From the NCBI GenBank assembly GCA_947498775.1, contig CANMLL010000011.1, positions 166,185 through 230,184 of the forward strand: DNA of 64,000 nt, in the 5' to 3' direction. Below are positions 26,776 through 35,675 of this stretch, in pieces. The notes beneath the pieces are model-generated. The model was given only the letters and a program-made list of their open reading frames with translations, did not search any database and was not told the DNA's origin. The number at the start of each line of letters is the position of its first letter. The stretch's first letter is position 1. The DNA comes from an uncultured Aquimarina sp. GTDB taxonomy: Bacteria; Bacteroidota; Bacteroidia; Flavobacteriales; Flavobacteriaceae. Both the position numbers and the translations under genes were made by a program.

Positions 26776-27468
26776 ATGCCATTAAAAAATATCAAAGTAA
26801 TTGCTTTTGACGCCGATGATACCCTTTGGGTAAATGAAACTATATTTAGAAGGGCAGAAGAAGAATTATGTGATCTTCTTGAGGATTATATGTCACATGA
26901 AGAAGCAAGCAAGTTACTTTTTGATGTTGAAATGAAGAACTTACCATTATATGGATATGGGATCAAACCCTTTACACTTTCTTTGATCGAAGCAGCTATT
27001 ACTATTTCTAATGGAGATATGAAAATTGGATTAGTCGAAAAATTGATCGAAAAAGGGAAGCAAATGCTTCAAGAACCTATAGAACTTATTGACGGTATAG
27101 ATAGTACGCTAGAAGAGCTTTCTAAACGATATAGGCTGGTAATGGCTACCAAAGGTGATTTATTGGATCAGGAGCGAAAATTGATCAAGTCTGGTTTAGA
27201 AAGACATTTTCATCATATAGAGATTGTATCGGATAAAACAGAAAAGCATTACAAGAAGCTGGTAAAACACTTAGATGTTATCGAAAATGAATTTTTGATG
27301 GTAGGTAATTCTTTGAAATCAGATATCCTTCCTGTACTTAATATAGGCGCACATGCTTTTCATATTCCATTTCACACCACCTGGGCTCACGAAATGGTCG
27401 ATGACGAAATCAATCACCCTAATTTCAGAAGTTTTACCAGAGCAAGCGAGCTTTTAGAAGTGTTATAA
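26776..27468 (+). CDS. HAD-family hydrolase
   Basis: A 230-residue cytosolic phosphohydrolase. Motif I is FDADDTLW with the nucleophile D12 and acid D14. Motif II is the Thr in VMATKG, motif III is the Lys region around SDKTEKHYKKL, and motif IV is VGNSLKSDILPV. The cap is the helical C1 insert between about 20 and 90. It leads a three-gene operon with spacers of 3 bp each. The substrate is unknown. Confidence 0.88.
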   Translation: MPLKNIKVIAFDADDTLWVNETIFRRAEEELCDLLEDYMSHEEASKLLFDVEMKNLPLYGYGIKPFTLSLIEAAITISNGDMKIGLVEKLIEKGKQMLQEPIELIDGIDSTLEELSKRYRLVMATKGDLLDQERKLIKSGLERHFHHIEIVSDKTEKHYKKLVKHLDVIENEFLMVGNSLKSDILPVLNIGAHAFHIPFHTTWAHEMVDDEINHPNFRSFTRASELLEVL

Positions 27469-27471
27469 CTA

Positions 27472-28101
27472 ATGAAAACCAAATTAGACTTAGATAGCTG
27501 GAACCGAAAAGAACATTTTGAGTTCTTTGGGGGCTTTGATGAACCTTTTTTTGGGATAACCACTACGGTAGATTTTACAAAAGGGTATCAAAAGATAAAA
27601 GATTTGGGATATCCTTATTTTCTATTCTATTTGCATAAGTCATTATTAGCGGCAAATAGTATAGAGGCTTTTAGATATCGAATCGAGAATGATGGCGTTT
27701 ATTTGTATAATAAAATTCATGCATCGCCTACCGTAGGACGAGAAGATAATACCTTCGGGTTTGCATTTATGGAGTGTTACGATGATTTTGAAACGTTTGT
27801 TTCAGAATCTAAAAAAGAGATAGAATCCGTCAAAAACAGTGCCGGATTGAGGCATACTGATAACGCCAAACGTATAGATACAGTTCATTATTCTTCTATT
27901 CCCTGGTACAATTTTACCGGACTGTCACACGCAAGACATTTTCAATTTAAAGATAGCGTACCTAAAATTTCTTTTGGAAAGTATACAAAGGTTGAAGGCA
28001 AACTTAATTTACCAGTATCAGTACACGTACATCACGGCTTGGCCGATGGATATCATGTGGGGAAGTATCTAGAAGAATTTCAAAAGTTATTAAACGAATA
28101 G
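27472..28101 (+). CDS. Chloramphenicol-acetyltransferase-like protein
   Basis: A 209-residue protein aligning with type A chloramphenicol acetyltransferases over its full length. The catalytic motif HxxxDG is H188-GLA-D192-G193 in VHVHHGLADG. SSIPWYNFTGL corresponds to the conserved SxxPW(F/Y) segment, and the N-terminal NRKEHFEFF matches the CAT start. Chromosomal flavobacterial homologues with no known resistance role are common, so acetylation of another small molecule is equally possible. It sits between the HAD hydrolase and an unknown gene in an operon. Confidence 0.82.
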   Translation: MKTKLDLDSWNRKEHFEFFGGFDEPFFGITTTVDFTKGYQKIKDLGYPYFLFYLHKSLLAANSIEAFRYRIENDGVYLYNKIHASPTVGREDNTFGFAFMECYDDFETFVSESKKEIESVKNSAGLRHTDNAKRIDTVHYSSIPWYNFTGLSHARHFQFKDSVPKISFGKYTKVEGKLNLPVSVHVHHGLADGYHVGKYLEEFQKLLNE

Positions 28102-28104
28102 TAT

Positions 28105-28587
28105 ATGAGCGGTGAAGCAGGAGCAAGGGGTACATCCAAATACTGTCATATCTACTATTCTTCTGGTATGATGGTTAATGTTGCTACACCTCCTAATATT
28201 AAAGACAATGCCAACTACGTTTCCGATTATTTTGAAAAGGCAAATGTACCTTTTGAAGAAAAGTTAAAAGAAGTACTTCCCGAAATGGATAAACGGTTCG
28301 AACAGTATATCGAAGTGTATGACCTACCTATATTGGTTTTTAACCAAAAGGCTGCGCATGTACAAGGGTTGATTATTGAGGATACTACGGAAGTCTCTGG
28401 AGATAGATATCTAGAAAAACAAGGAAAAAACAGATTGGTGAATTCTAAATACAAAAGTGCAAACGTTCATATTACATTTTCTACATTATCTTTTAAAAAG
28501 ATAGCACTTACATTTACTGTAAATCATGCTATAAAGAGATCTCAAATCAACAGCTTAAAGAACAAAATACTCCAGCTTTTTGATTAA
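28105..28587 (+). CDS. Hypothetical protein in the HAD/CAT operon
   Basis: A 160-residue cytosolic protein of no family I recognise, 3 bp after the CAT-like gene. Residues 1-25 (MSGEAGARGTSKYCHIYYSS) are unlike a structured N-terminus, and an internal start at the double Met (MMVNVATPP) is possible. The rest has alternating strands (LPILVFNQKAAHVQGLIIED and ANVHITFSTLSFKKIALTFT), suggesting an alpha/beta fold. Nothing identifies a catalytic site. Confidence 0.6.
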   Translation: MSGEAGARGTSKYCHIYYSSGMMVNVATPPNIKDNANYVSDYFEKANVPFEEKLKEVLPEMDKRFEQYIEVYDLPILVFNQKAAHVQGLIIEDTTEVSGDRYLEKQGKNRLVNSKYKSANVHITFSTLSFKKIALTFTVNHAIKRSQINSLKNKILQLFD

Positions 28588-28772
28588 GCAATACATTTTT
28601 CTACATATACAATTGGCAGGATATCTTTATAAAATAGGGAGATTTCAGGGTTTTAATCAGTTGTGAGGTTGATTTTTCACTTTTCTAAGAACATTCTGTT
28701 TTCAACATGAATTAGGCTCTTGTTTTTTGAAGCAACGACGATCTGGAATCTTTACCAGACATTAATATTTTT

Positions 28773-29366
28773 TTATATTTCATTAAGCTCTATGACCTCT
28801 CCATTTTCCATAGCGTTTATGTAAATATTACCCACTCGTATCCTAACTAGCCTAAGTGTAGGAAAACAAACTGCCGAAGTCATCTTACGTACCTGACGGA
28901 ATTTTCCTTCTTGCAATGTAATTGAGACCCAACTGGTAGGACCATGCCTATCATCTCGTATCTTTTTTGATCGTTCGGGAAGTTTTGGAATATTAGATAA
29001 TTTAAAGACTTTACAAGGTGCAGTGGTATATTTTTTTCCATCAAAACCAATTTCTACTCCTTTTGCTAATCTTTTTATAGCTTCCTGTGTAATATCTCCA
29101 TCAACTTGGGCATAATACTCTTTTTCTATCTTATCACTACAAATATGATTACTTACTTTGCCATTTGTTGTTAAAAGCAACAATCCTTCAGATTTTTCAT
29201 CCAATCTACCAATAGCCATGGTTCCTGTTGGGAAATTATACAACGCTCCTAATAATTTTTTTGTATTTTGTTTTTGCCCGTTGTTAACAAACTGACTCAG
29301 ATAACCATAGGGTTTATAAATGGCAAAATGCCTGTGTAGCCGTTGCTTTTCAGAAATAGTTTTCAT
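28773..29366 (-). CDS. rluE: 23S rRNA pseudouridine synthase, RluE type
   Basis: A 197-residue RsuA/RluE-family enzyme lacking an S4 domain, as is usual for RluE (modifies U2457 in E. coli numbering, by family knowledge). The catalytic Asp is D56 in GRLDEKSEGLLLLT. KPYGYLSQF (near residue 18) and EGKFRQVRKMTSAVCFPTLR are the other family blocks. It is monocistronic on the minus strand. Confidence 0.93.
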   Translation of the reverse strand: MKTISEKQRLHRHFAIYKPYGYLSQFVNNGQKQNTKKLLGALYNFPTGTMAIGRLDEKSEGLLLLTTNGKVSNHICSDKIEKEYYAQVDGDITQEAIKRLAKGVEIGFDGKKYTTAPCKVFKLSNIPKLPERSKKIRDDRHGPTSWVSITLQEGKFRQVRKMTSAVCFPTLRLVRIRVGNIYINAMENGEVIELNEI

Positions 29367-29666
29367 TTAAATTGATATATCAACACTTTATTTTGACGAA
29401 ATTACGGATTTACTAAAAAATGATCAATTTGCAAAGCAACTTTAAAAATCAAAATGGAAGACTTATCTTTGTAAAGATTTCAGTGGTTTTTTATAGTGAA
29501 TTGAAAAAGGTTTAGATCACTTCACCCTAAAAATACAACTGTTACTGTTATTGCAACAGCTAGGTAAATTATTCGGTAAATCAATCTCACAAATTGCCTT
29601 TTCCCTATCATTCGTTTAGTATTTCGATGACAATCATTAAAATAAGTTTAATATATATAAAGGCGA
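29367..29666. other. Intergenic region between divergent genes
   Basis: 300 bp separating rluE and the cold-shock-domain gene. I see no reading frame or strong hairpin. It must hold both promoters, but no clean TAnnTTTG site stands out. Confidence 0.4.
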
Positions 29667-30116
29667 ATGGCAAAATCACAACAGACATTTAGTAAAATAG
29701 AAAAAGAGAAGAAGAAGCAAAAAAAACGGGAAGAAAAACAAAAAAAGAAAGAAGAGCGTAAAGCAAATTCTAATAAAGGAAGCGGTTTGGATAGTATGAT
29801 CGCTTATGTTGATGAAAATGGTTTTCCTACTGATACTCCGCCAGATCCTTCAAAAAAGAAAAAAATTAAAGCAGAAAATATTGAAATAGGCGTTCCAAAA
29901 AGTGAAAAAATACCTTTTGATCCTGTTAGAAAAGGTAAGGTTGCCTTTTATAATGATTCAAAAGGATATGGATTTATTAATGATGAAGAGACTCAAGAAC
30001 GTTATTTTGTTCATGTTAATGGATTAATGCAAGAAGTTGTAGAAAATGACAAAGTTTCCTTTGAGCTTGAAAAAGGACCTAAAGGAATGATTGCTGTTCG
30101 TGTAAAAAAGATATAA
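29667..30116 (+). CDS. Cold-shock-domain protein with basic N-terminal tail
   Basis: A 149-residue RNA-binding protein. The N-terminal 40 residues are Lys/Arg/Glu-rich and helical (KIEKEKKKQKKREEKQKKKE). The C-terminal domain (about 92-149) is a cold-shock fold with the RNP1 motif KGYGFI and the RNP2 motif YFVHV. It resembles the long Csp proteins of Bacteroidota, in which a basic tail adds non-specific RNA affinity. It has a terminator 13 bp downstream and is monocistronic. Confidence 0.9.
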   Translation: MAKSQQTFSKIEKEKKKQKKREEKQKKKEERKANSNKGSGLDSMIAYVDENGFPTDTPPDPSKKKKIKAENIEIGVPKSEKIPFDPVRKGKVAFYNDSKGYGFINDEETQERYFVHVNGLMQEVVENDKVSFELEKGPKGMIAVRVKKI

Positions 30117-30128
30117 TTATTTGATAAG

Positions 30129-30164
30129 AAAAGCATATAGCAAGAAAATGTTATATGCTTTTTT
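30129..30164 (+). terminator. Rho-independent terminator of the cold-shock gene
   Basis: AAAAGCATATA pairs exactly with TATATGCTTTT across a 12-nt loop, then T residues follow. Confidence 0.8.
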
Positions 30165-30213
30165 AATTCAATTAGATAGATTAAGTCGTACAATTTTGTA
30201 ATCGTTATAAGAA

Positions 30214-31008
30214 TTATTTTGAGTACCAATCTAGTTGCACCACTTCAATAGCGGTATCTTTAGAAACAAGCTGTTTAAATTTATCTACGTCGCTCAACCC
30301 ATTGGTCCCTCTATAATGGTAAGGGTATACCTGTTTTGGTTTAAATTCGAGTACTGCATCTGCGGCACTTTCTACAGGCATGGTATATGGGAGATTCATG
30401 CATACAAATGCTTTATCTATGTATTTTAAAGCCCTCATTTCAGGAATATCTTCTGTATCTCCAGAAAAATAAACACGTTCCTTTCCTAAGGTAATCACAT
30501 ATCCGTTTCCTCTTCCTTTCTTATGAAATTTTAGAGCTTCCTCACGAAGGTTATACATAGGAATTGCTTCAATAGGTATTCCTTGAACTTCTTTTATTTC
30601 ACCGTTATTTATAATCACAAGACGCTCGGTATAGCTTGCAGGGAGTTTCTCTGCAACGGCTTGCGGGACTACAATTTCAGCTTTTGCAAGATTTAAACTA
30701 TCTAGTGTGTCAATATTCATATGATCTCCATGAATATCTGTGATAAGAACAATATTGGCTGGTTTTTTGTTTGTAAAAGCCTTTGAGCCGCCATTAGGAT
30801 CAATATAAATGATTTTTTGTTTCCATTGTATGATAGCAGAGGCATGACCAATTGGATCGATAACAATATTATCTTCCTTCTTTTCGGGGACTTCTTGAAC
30901 GTTTTCTTCTACCGTTTCGTTAATTACTTCGGAATCTTCTTTTTTTTGTGATTTACAATTTGCTACTAGTAAGCAAATTAGAAATAAACTTGGAATATAA
31001 AGTTTCAT
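30214..31008 (-). CDS. Metallo-beta-lactamase-fold lipoprotein
   Basis: A 264-residue exported hydrolase with a lipobox (LVANC, C18) and a Lys/Glu-rich linker (SQKKEDSEVINETVEENVQE). The metal site has the D-x-H-x-D-H form of the UlaG/UPF0173-like group in LITDIHGDHMN, rather than the HxHxDH form of the protein at 9459. Further ligands lie in YFSGDTEDI and the C-terminal YPYHYRGTNG. The two proteins share a family but not a compartment. The substrate is unknown. Confidence 0.85.
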   Translation of the reverse strand: MKLYIPSLFLICLLVANCKSQKKEDSEVINETVEENVQEVPEKKEDNIVIDPIGHASAIIQWKQKIIYIDPNGGSKAFTNKKPANIVLITDIHGDHMNIDTLDSLNLAKAEIVVPQAVAEKLPASYTERLVIINNGEIKEVQGIPIEAIPMYNLREEALKFHKKGRGNGYVITLGKERVYFSGDTEDIPEMRALKYIDKAFVCMNLPYTMPVESAADAVLEFKPKQVYPYHYRGTNGLSDVDKFKQLVSKDTAIEVVQLDWYSK

Positions 31009-31098
31009 TTTAAGATAATTTATGTGTGTGTTAGCAGTAGAAAGATAAGAATAATCGTTTAAATAGATGGTATTGTTATATGGAGTTTACACTTTGTT

Positions 31099-31854
31099 TT
31101 AACTGTCTAACCATAATTTGACCGCCATAGCTATAACCATAATAATCAAAAACACCTTTACCAAACCATCTCCTTTTTTTACCGCCCATCTACTTGCGAT
31201 CCATCCTCCTGTAGCATTTCCTAAGGCGAGAATAAAACCATACAGGTAATCTATTTGTTGATTATAGGCAAAAATTGCCAGTGCAGCGATGGTATAAATA
31301 AACACTACAAGTACTTTTACAGCATTAGAAGCAACTAGGTTTATGTAGTTTATCGAAGTCAATGCTAATAAAATGAATATTCCAACCCCAGCCTGAATAA
31401 AACCACCATATATCCCAATGAAGAAAAATGCAAGTATTGATAGCCATAAATACTTGCCAGAAGTTCTTTCGATTAAGTCTTCGAGCTTTATTTTAGGTTT
31501 AAATACCATGAAAAATACAATGATAACCATAACAATGGCCAAAATTTTGTTGAAAGTTTCTCCTTTGATATCTACTGCAATTTGGGCTCCGATAATAGAT
31601 CCAATCAATGCCGAAATACCTAAATATAATCCAAAGGAAGAGGGTTGAATTCCTTTGCTTTTAAAACCTGCTATCGAGGTAATGCTTTGGATCAGTATCC
31701 CAATACGATTTGTGCCGTTGGCAACTGCAGGGGGTAACCCCATAAAAATTAGCATGGGTAACGTAAGTAACGAGCCACCGCCTGCCATGGTATTAATGAC
31801 ACCTGCAACGAATCCAATAACCGCAAGAAGTAGAAGAAGTAATGTTTCGTTCAT
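31099..31854 (-). CDS. TauE/SafE-family permease
   Basis: A 251-residue membrane protein with about eight helices. The first TauE repeat has AVIGFVAGVINTMAGGGSLL and the PMLIFMGLPPAVANGTNR block. The second begins ILAFFFIGIYGGFIQAGVG, giving the duplicated GGGS/GAGVG motifs of sulfite/sulfonate exporters. The divergently transcribed neighbour is a SulP transporter, and a shared role in sulfur oxyanion traffic is possible (inference). Confidence 0.88.
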   Translation of the reverse strand: MNETLLLLLLAVIGFVAGVINTMAGGGSLLTLPMLIFMGLPPAVANGTNRIGILIQSITSIAGFKSKGIQPSSFGLYLGISALIGSIIGAQIAVDIKGETFNKILAIVMVIIVFFMVFKPKIKLEDLIERTSGKYLWLSILAFFFIGIYGGFIQAGVGIFILLALTSINYINLVASNAVKVLVVFIYTIAALAIFAYNQQIDYLYGFILALGNATGGWIASRWAVKKGDGLVKVFLIIMVIAMAVKLWLDS

Positions 31855-31982
31855 TAAGCCAATATAAGGTTGGAAAGTATTAAAAAATGGAATGATTTGT
31901 CTTCAAAAATAGGTAAAACATTGAAATGATCTCATGAATTAGAAATTCTTTTGGCATTAATTATCAACTGTTGTAGCTTTAC

Positions 31983-33758
31983 GTGATCAACCAAAAGTTT
32001 AGCAAAGTTAAAACATTACACAAAATACTTCCGATTTTTCAACTCTTTACTGGTAAAGAGTACACCAGGTCTGTTTTTAAAAAAGATGTCGTTGCGGGAA
32101 TAACTGTAGGAGTAATACTAATTCCGCAGGCCATTGCTTATGCACTCTTGATGGGAGTACCTCCTATTTATGGGTTGTATGCATGCCTGGTGCCTTTGGT
32201 TTTGTATGCCTTTTTTGGAACTTCGAGGCAATTGAGCATCGGTCCCGTTGCGGTTACAGCTATTTTGGTAATGAGTGGAGTAAGTCAACTTGCGGAGCCT
32301 TTTACAGATAAGTTTATAGCACTCGTTTTATTTGCCAGTCTTCTTATTGGTGTATTACAGATTTTGATGAGCATTTTGCAGATGGGCTTTTTGGTGAATT
32401 TGATTTCGCAACCTGTAATTTCTGGTTTTATTTCTGCTGCGGCCATTATTATTATTGTTTCTCAATTAAAAGAGAGCCTGGGATTTGATATCCCGGCTTT
32501 TACTTATACACATCAAACGGTATGGTATGCGTTAAGTCATTTTTTAGAGACGAACTGGATCACTTTGGGGATTTGTTTGTTCTCTATTGTGGCAATTGTT
32601 TTTTTAAAGAAATGGAAAAGATCTTTTCCCGGGGCATTAACAGTCCTTGTGCTTACAACTATAACTACGTATTTGTTGAAACTGAATGAAAAAGGCATTG
32701 CGGTTATTGAAGAAGTCCCAAAAGGACTGCCCTCTTTTATGATTCCTGAAACGAATTATGATACCATGGTTGCTCTTATTCCATCTGTTCTTACCGTAAC
32801 TTTTATTGGGTATGTGGGTAGTATTGGTATTGCAAAATCAATGGAAATGAAAAATCGTGATCATGTGATTCGACCAAATCAAGAATTATTTGCTTTAGGA
32901 ATAGCCAAGGTAATAGGGGCATTTTTTCAGGCGGTACCTTCTTCGGGGAGCTATAGTCGAACCGCAATTAATGACGAAGCAGGAGGGAAGACTACTATAT
33001 CATCAATCATAACGGCTATAATGGTAATATTATCATTATTATTTCTCACTTCCTTTTTTTATTACATCCCAAAAGCCACTTTGGCTGCAATTATATTAGT
33101 GTCTGTATTTGGGTTGATTAACTATAGTGAGGCTAAGTACCTTTTTAAGCTTAGAAGAAGAGATTTTGTTGTTATGATTATTACTTTTTTAGGGACTTTA
33201 GTTTTTGGTGTAGAAAATGGGATATTTATTGGTGTTATTCTTTCATTTGTGTTTCTTCAGTATTATAGTGCTCGTCCGCATATTGCAGAGTTGGTTAACA
33301 TCCCGGGCACCTCATATTATCGAAACATCAATAGGTTTCCGGATGCTGTTCAATCAACAGAATATTTAATCATTAGATTTGATAATCAGCTATATTTTGG
33401 TAATGCAAGCTACTTCAAAGACACCATACAAGAATATGTATCGAACCGTGAACAACTTCCAAAGTTCTTGATCCTGGATAATACCAATATGCATGATATC
33501 GACAGTACCGGTTTGCATGTTCTGGAAGATATTCACCAGTATTTAGAAGATCAAAGGGTCCAATTATTAATGGTTGGGACTATTGGTCCTGTAAGAGATT
33601 TTCTTAAACGATCAGGTTTTACAGACAAGTTAGGTGCAGAACATTATTACCTCACTATTTCTGATGCGGTTGATTATGCCGAGAACAAAATTGAGCGTAA
33701 AACGATACACGAAGCGGCGGTGCAGTTTAATACAAAGCGGCGGTCGTTTTTAGAATAG
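31983..33758 (+). CDS. SulP-family anion transporter with STAS domain
   Basis: A 591-residue inner-membrane transporter for sulfate or related anions. The GTG at 31983 is the only plausible start, since no ATG precedes the first family block KKDVVAGITVGVILIPQAIA. GPVAVTAILV and FFQAVPSSGSYSRTAIN are the conserved SulP segments, and 12-14 helices span about 30-430. The C-terminal STAS domain (about 460-565) has LILDNTNMHDIDSTGLH. It diverges from the TauE permease gene, with 128 bp between the start codons. Bicarbonate is an alternative substrate. Confidence 0.92.
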   Translation: MINQKFSKVKTLHKILPIFQLFTGKEYTRSVFKKDVVAGITVGVILIPQAIAYALLMGVPPIYGLYACLVPLVLYAFFGTSRQLSIGPVAVTAILVMSGVSQLAEPFTDKFIALVLFASLLIGVLQILMSILQMGFLVNLISQPVISGFISAAAIIIIVSQLKESLGFDIPAFTYTHQTVWYALSHFLETNWITLGICLFSIVAIVFLKKWKRSFPGALTVLVLTTITTYLLKLNEKGIAVIEEVPKGLPSFMIPETNYDTMVALIPSVLTVTFIGYVGSIGIAKSMEMKNRDHVIRPNQELFALGIAKVIGAFFQAVPSSGSYSRTAINDEAGGKTTISSIITAIMVILSLLFLTSFFYYIPKATLAAIILVSVFGLINYSEAKYLFKLRRRDFVVMIITFLGTLVFGVENGIFIGVILSFVFLQYYSARPHIAELVNIPGTSYYRNINRFPDAVQSTEYLIIRFDNQLYFGNASYFKDTIQEYVSNREQLPKFLILDNTNMHDIDSTGLHVLEDIHQYLEDQRVQLLMVGTIGPVRDFLKRSGFTDKLGAEHYYLTISDAVDYAENKIERKTIHEAAVQFNTKRRSFLE

Positions 33759-33773
33759 GTTTGATATTGTAAA

Positions 33774-34736
33774 CTACTCTTCATACACATATAGTTTCAA
33801 TCCCATACCGTAATTAGTATTGTTATTCTTTATCAAGTTATTATTTTTACTATATTCTCGATCAAAACGTTGCCAGGTTCTGTTTTTATAAAAGATTCTG
33901 CGGGTAAAAGTCTTGTAGCCATTAATTCTATCTGTAAATGGTAATAAAGGTCTAAAAGTAGTGGAAACTTTTATAATACCCTTTCTGGTTTCTACTTCAT
34001 GATATTTCTTTGCCTGCTGAAGTTTCCCATCTTTATCGGCATATCCCAGCACTTGTATAGAAATGAAAACACCCTTTTTCGGGATATAAATTTTATATTC
34101 TGAAACGTTCAGTTCAAAATTAGGTTTGTCCTTATTATTGATATTAAATATTATATCTTCATAAGGTAAGCGCTTTCCGGGGTAACCGTTATCATTATTG
34201 TAGAACTGCATCTTAAACAGGGTAGAAAATGACTGGTCTTTTGAGGCATTTCTATTTGAGGATTCAACCTTAACAGGTAAATACACTGAAGCGATTTTTG
34301 TGGGTTTTTCAGAGCTTTTAGGAAAAAAAACCGCAATCTCTGATTCTACAGTAGGCAGCCAACAATTAAAATAGTCATTGTGTACTTCTGAAGGTAACTT
34401 CTTTGTTTTATATCTTCTTTTCTTTTCTGCAGTAATCACCACTTCTTTTAGCTCTGCAACATCCTGAACAAGTAGTATTTGTTTGGGTAGTGATATGGTG
34501 GCTAGTGTCTTTTCTTTATGACCCAATGCAGAGATATATAATGAGTCTATATCAGGATACCATTTTTTAGAAAATCTAAAATTACCATCACTATCTGCAA
34601 AAGTTCCATTTCCATTACCAAAAGAAATAGTAGCATAGGATATAGGAGATTTTTGTACAGAATCAAGTACAGTATATGTCTGTGAACAGATAGTTTGTGC
34701 TAAAAAAAGCAGTAATAGGGGAAACAGCTTTTTCAT
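33774..34736 (-). CDS. Secreted carboxypeptidase-regulatory-like domain protein
   Basis: A 320-residue exported protein. The signal peptide (MKKLFPLLLLFLAQTICSQ) is followed by a CarboxypepD_reg-like domain (about 20-92: SPISYATISFG, GTFADSDGNFRF) ending in a TonB-box-like LKEVVITAEKKR. The rest is beta-rich with no plug or barrel (for example YNNDNGYPGKRLPYEDIIFN). It looks like a SusC N-terminal module recruited to a periplasmic protein. It converges with the SulP gene 15 bp away. Confidence 0.72.
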   Translation of the reverse strand: MKKLFPLLLLFLAQTICSQTYTVLDSVQKSPISYATISFGNGNGTFADSDGNFRFSKKWYPDIDSLYISALGHKEKTLATISLPKQILLVQDVAELKEVVITAEKKRRYKTKKLPSEVHNDYFNCWLPTVESEIAVFFPKSSEKPTKIASVYLPVKVESSNRNASKDQSFSTLFKMQFYNNDNGYPGKRLPYEDIIFNINNKDKPNFELNVSEYKIYIPKKGVFISIQVLGYADKDGKLQQAKKYHEVETRKGIIKVSTTFRPLLPFTDRINGYKTFTRRIFYKNRTWQRFDREYSKNNNLIKNNNTNYGMGLKLYVYEE

Positions 34737-35054
34737 AAGTTTGATTGGGGGTTTAAAAAACTAAAGTAATAAAATATATTTAGACAAATGCTATTATCAT
34801 GCCAATCCACAGCAATGAGTGCCTAAAGTTTTTTTGTTAATGAATAGATAATCTAGTTTTTTCGATACCAAATTAAAATATAAAAAATCGTAAATCAATT
34901 TTTTATATAATGCTATTTAAACTATTAGTTTGTTTATATTGATCCCATATTTGGGTTTAAAACCCTGCAATTTTATTACAGCACTTTAGAACTACGAAAA
35001 CATCTATTTTTCAATTGCATTATTCATTATTCGTCAAAAGTTATTTATAAGTGT
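34737..35054. other. AT-rich intergenic stretch, no gene
   Basis: About 320 bp of AT-rich sequence before the structured repeat at 35055. I see no coding potential and no strong hairpin. Confidence 0.4.
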
Positions 35055-35154
35055 CGGTCGCTGATACTCTGGTAACCTAATAACTTTTAGCAAATATCAA
35101 AAAGGTAATGTATTGCGTATCCAAACCTCTGCATTTTGAGTGCAGAGTAGTTTA
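35055..35154 (+). repeat. 100-bp structured repeat, copy 2 of 2
   Basis: Sister of 14742-14836. The 3' hairpin here is CTCTGCA/TGCAGAG, fully paired, where copy 1 has a different but still foldable sequence. It precedes the hipBA operators in the same orientation relative to its sequence. Confidence 0.75.
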
Positions 35155-35180
35155 GTTTTTTGTTAGTTTTTAATTAATTA

Positions 35181-35329
35181 AGTATATATAATTATACTTT
35201 GATTAATTTAATTTAATTTTAACGTATAAATAGATAGACTTTACCTATTTTTATATTATATATTAAATAAAGTATAAATAAATATACTATATGTTTAAAT
35301 TTTTTTATTAAAGTATATTATATTATACA
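35181..35329. promoter_or_regulatory. Array of four palindromic operators upstream of hipBA
   Basis: Four copies of the pattern AGTATA-N6-TATACT lie at 35181-35198 (perfect), 35223-35240 (CGTATA/TAGACT, degenerate), 35271-35288 (perfect) and 35312-35329 (TATACA at the end). Centre-to-centre spacings are 42, 48 and 41 bp, roughly four helical turns. The last site ends 16 bp before the hipB start codon. E. coli hipBA also has four HipB operators, but with a different sequence (TATCC-N8-GGATA, from memory). Confidence 0.7.
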
Positions 35330-35345
35330 TAATATTTTTATAGTT

Positions 35346-35675
35346 ATGGATTTTAATAATCTTACAGATGAACAAGTGTTGTTAGAACTTACCCAGAGGG
35401 TGAGGCAACGACGACTTAATTTAAACATCACCCAGGAAGAGCTTTCAAAACGGGCAGGTGTGCATGTACAGACGATTAAGAATTTTGAATCCGGAAAAAC
35501 GACGACTTTGTTCACGTTTATTCAAATTTTACGTGCATTTGGTGATCTGGATGCACTAAATGCTCTTTTTCCAGCTCCAGGAATAAGCCCGATAGAGCTT
35601 TTAAAACTTAAAGGAAAAGAGCGTGAACGTGCATCACGTAGTTCAAAAAACAAAAATGAAGATCCAATATGGTAG
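35346..35675 (+). CDS. hipB: HipB-type XRE antitoxin
   Basis: A 109-residue DNA-binding antitoxin. The HTH domain (about 12-70) has NITQEELSKRAGVHVQTIKN, the canonical XRE recognition helix, followed by FESGKTTTLFTFIQIL. The C-terminal LLKLKGKERERASRSSKNKN is the usual basic tail of flavobacterial HipB proteins. It overlaps hipA by 7 bp, so the two are translationally coupled. It is presumably the ligand of the four upstream operators. Confidence 0.88.
   Translation: MDFNNLTDEQVLLELTQRVRQRRLNLNITQEELSKRAGVHVQTIKNFESGKTTTLFTFIQILRAFGDLDALNALFPAPGISPIELLKLKGKERERASRSSKNKNEDPIW

Noticed and set aside
27472..28101. Calling the CAT-like gene a chloramphenicol resistance gene
   Set aside because: The catalytic motif is present, but chromosomal homologues in flavobacteria are common and the operon (HAD hydrolase, unknown gene) does not suggest resistance.
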